Assembly (NCBI GenBank): GCA_024655885.1
Contig: JANLFN010000001.1
Span: 392,858 to 456,857, forward strand
Direction: 5' to 3'
Length of the DNA: 64,000 nucleotides
Source of the DNA: Eubacteriales bacterium
GTDB taxonomy: Bacteria; Bacillota; Clostridia; Acetivibrionales; JANLFN01
Shown piece after piece: positions 63,457 to 64,000 of the stretch; within the stretch, counting starts at the first letter, position 1, and each line of letters begins with the position of its first letter. Under the pieces are notes generated by a model. The model made no database searches. It was not told the origin of the DNA and saw nothing but the letters and a program-made list of their open reading frames with translations. Position numbers and translations under genes: made by a program.

Positions 63457-63945
63457 TCAAAAGGAGGTGACTATGACGGGATAAACGAGACTAACTTGTG
63501 TATTTATGGAGGTTTCATACCGCTGGCCGGTGGGCGAGGTGTCCGCTGTGGTGCTCTGGCTTTGCCAATGGAACAACCATTCATTAATGGAGTAGTCTTT
63601 GTACATCGTCGTCGGCGAGTAGTCCTTTTCCGCCTTGTTTAGTGTGATAAAGAATACATCTGTTTTCTTCTCTGGAAAGTATTTTACGCCGATTCCCTGC
63701 AGGGCGTCATAATTGAAATAGCCCATAGCCGTAGCAATCTGTCGCATTGAATATGTACAATATAGATCCAACGCGAAATCGAAGCTCACATCCACCGACT
63801 CATCGACCAGGTCGATGCGGTTTAGATTATAGAGAAGCAATTCAAGAAGCTCGCTTAAAATCACAGGGCTGTCGGACAGCATCCAAAGGTTTTGCAGAAC
63901 CTCGTCGTTCTCTAAATTCTCAGCAGACTTGTTCCATACAGTCAC
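63457..63945 (-). pseudogene. Truncated DUF3427 (C-terminal part of a helicase)
   Basis: A 162-residue frame carries the DUF3427 region: TYSMRQIATAMGYFNYDALQG, KTDVFFITLNKAEKDYSPTT and MYKDYSINEWLFHWQSQS. These normally form the C-terminus of a large DEAD/DEAH helicase, but nothing of the helicase is encoded before it. After TGQRYETSINTQ the ending also diverges from the usual family ending. It is therefore a fragment, possibly left by a deletion. Confidence 0.75.
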
Positions 63946-64000
63946 ATTAATGTGTACCCTTTGTCAAGGACAATTTGGTTTTTTGGTATTCCAATTAAAT

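Noticed and set aside
1..64000. CRISPR array, rRNA or tRNA genes
   Set aside because: No set of regularly spaced direct repeats and no tRNA cloverleaf or rRNA-like stretch was recognised on either strand.

Overview
The window reads as chromosome of an anaerobic, endospore-forming member of the class Clostridia. Direct signs are an uninterrupted sigK, a spore photoproduct lyase, a DUF3794 (SPOCS-type) protein, both PolC and DnaE replicative polymerases, Clostridia-style gene orders, and strong AGGAGG ribosome binding sites. A placement near the Acetivibrio/Ruminiclostridium group is an inference from gene order only. No rRNA, tRNA or CRISPR array was seen.

Layout. (1) 1-9.2 kb, minus strand: the translation operon rimP-nusA-ylxR-ylxQ-infB-rbfA-nrnA-truB-ribF, running into the 5' end of hypF at the window edge. 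It is driven by a clear sigma-A promoter with a hairpin in the leader. (2) 9.2-11.4 kb: a radical SAM enzyme and its TetR-type regulator, each preceded by the same palindromic operator. (3) 11.5-25.4 kb, minus: polC, a small glycosyltransferase, ispG-rseP-dxr-cdsA-uppS, a PASTA mini-protein, frr, pyrH, tsf and rpsB. This covers isoprenoid, undecaprenyl and phospholipid precursors coupled to translation factors. (4) 25.4-38.9 kb, minus: sigK and a penicillin-binding protein, the tRNA-modification pair trhP/trmR with mltG, typA, mutS2, then a run of small conserved genes (cooT, DUF3842, a 56-residue Cys-rich protein, a membrane protein, a DnaJ protein, DUF5685). (5) 39-46.8 kb: a DUF815 ATPase on plus, then pgsA, a thioesterase, a small protein, an MtrB/TRAP homologue, dnaE and a spore-coat-like DUF3794 protein on minus. 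(6) 47-57 kb: mixed-strand accessory genes. These are a TIM-barrel protein, a GT-C membrane enzyme with a probable homopolymer frameshift, lipoproteins, thpR, an FMN-binding lipoprotein, ctpA, splB with a nucleosidase, and a 39-residue membrane protein behind a structured leader. (7) 57-64 kb: an island-like end with an OYE-type oxidoreductase, a transposase remnant, a large palindromic repeat, a flavodoxin/FMN-binding/ApbE/TetR module, a toxin-antitoxin pair and a truncated DUF3427 gene.

How the parts connect. Regions 1 and 3 are housekeeping. Two FMN-binding proteins with SGAT-type flavinylation motifs lie about 9 kb from the window's one ApbE flavin transferase, so ApbE may modify both. 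HypF and CooT both point to nickel metabolism. The most unusual items are the MtrB/TRAP homologue, the twin operators of the radical SAM/TetR pair, the penicillin-binding-protein ribosome binding site buried in a terminator hairpin, the nickel-linked small-gene cluster, the three-stem leader at 56.7 kb, and the 137-base palindrome at 59.5 kb. Stretches over 300 bases without a confident gene are 52052-52463 (a possible 53-residue membrane peptide and an inverted repeat) and 59151-59668 (insertion-sequence debris).
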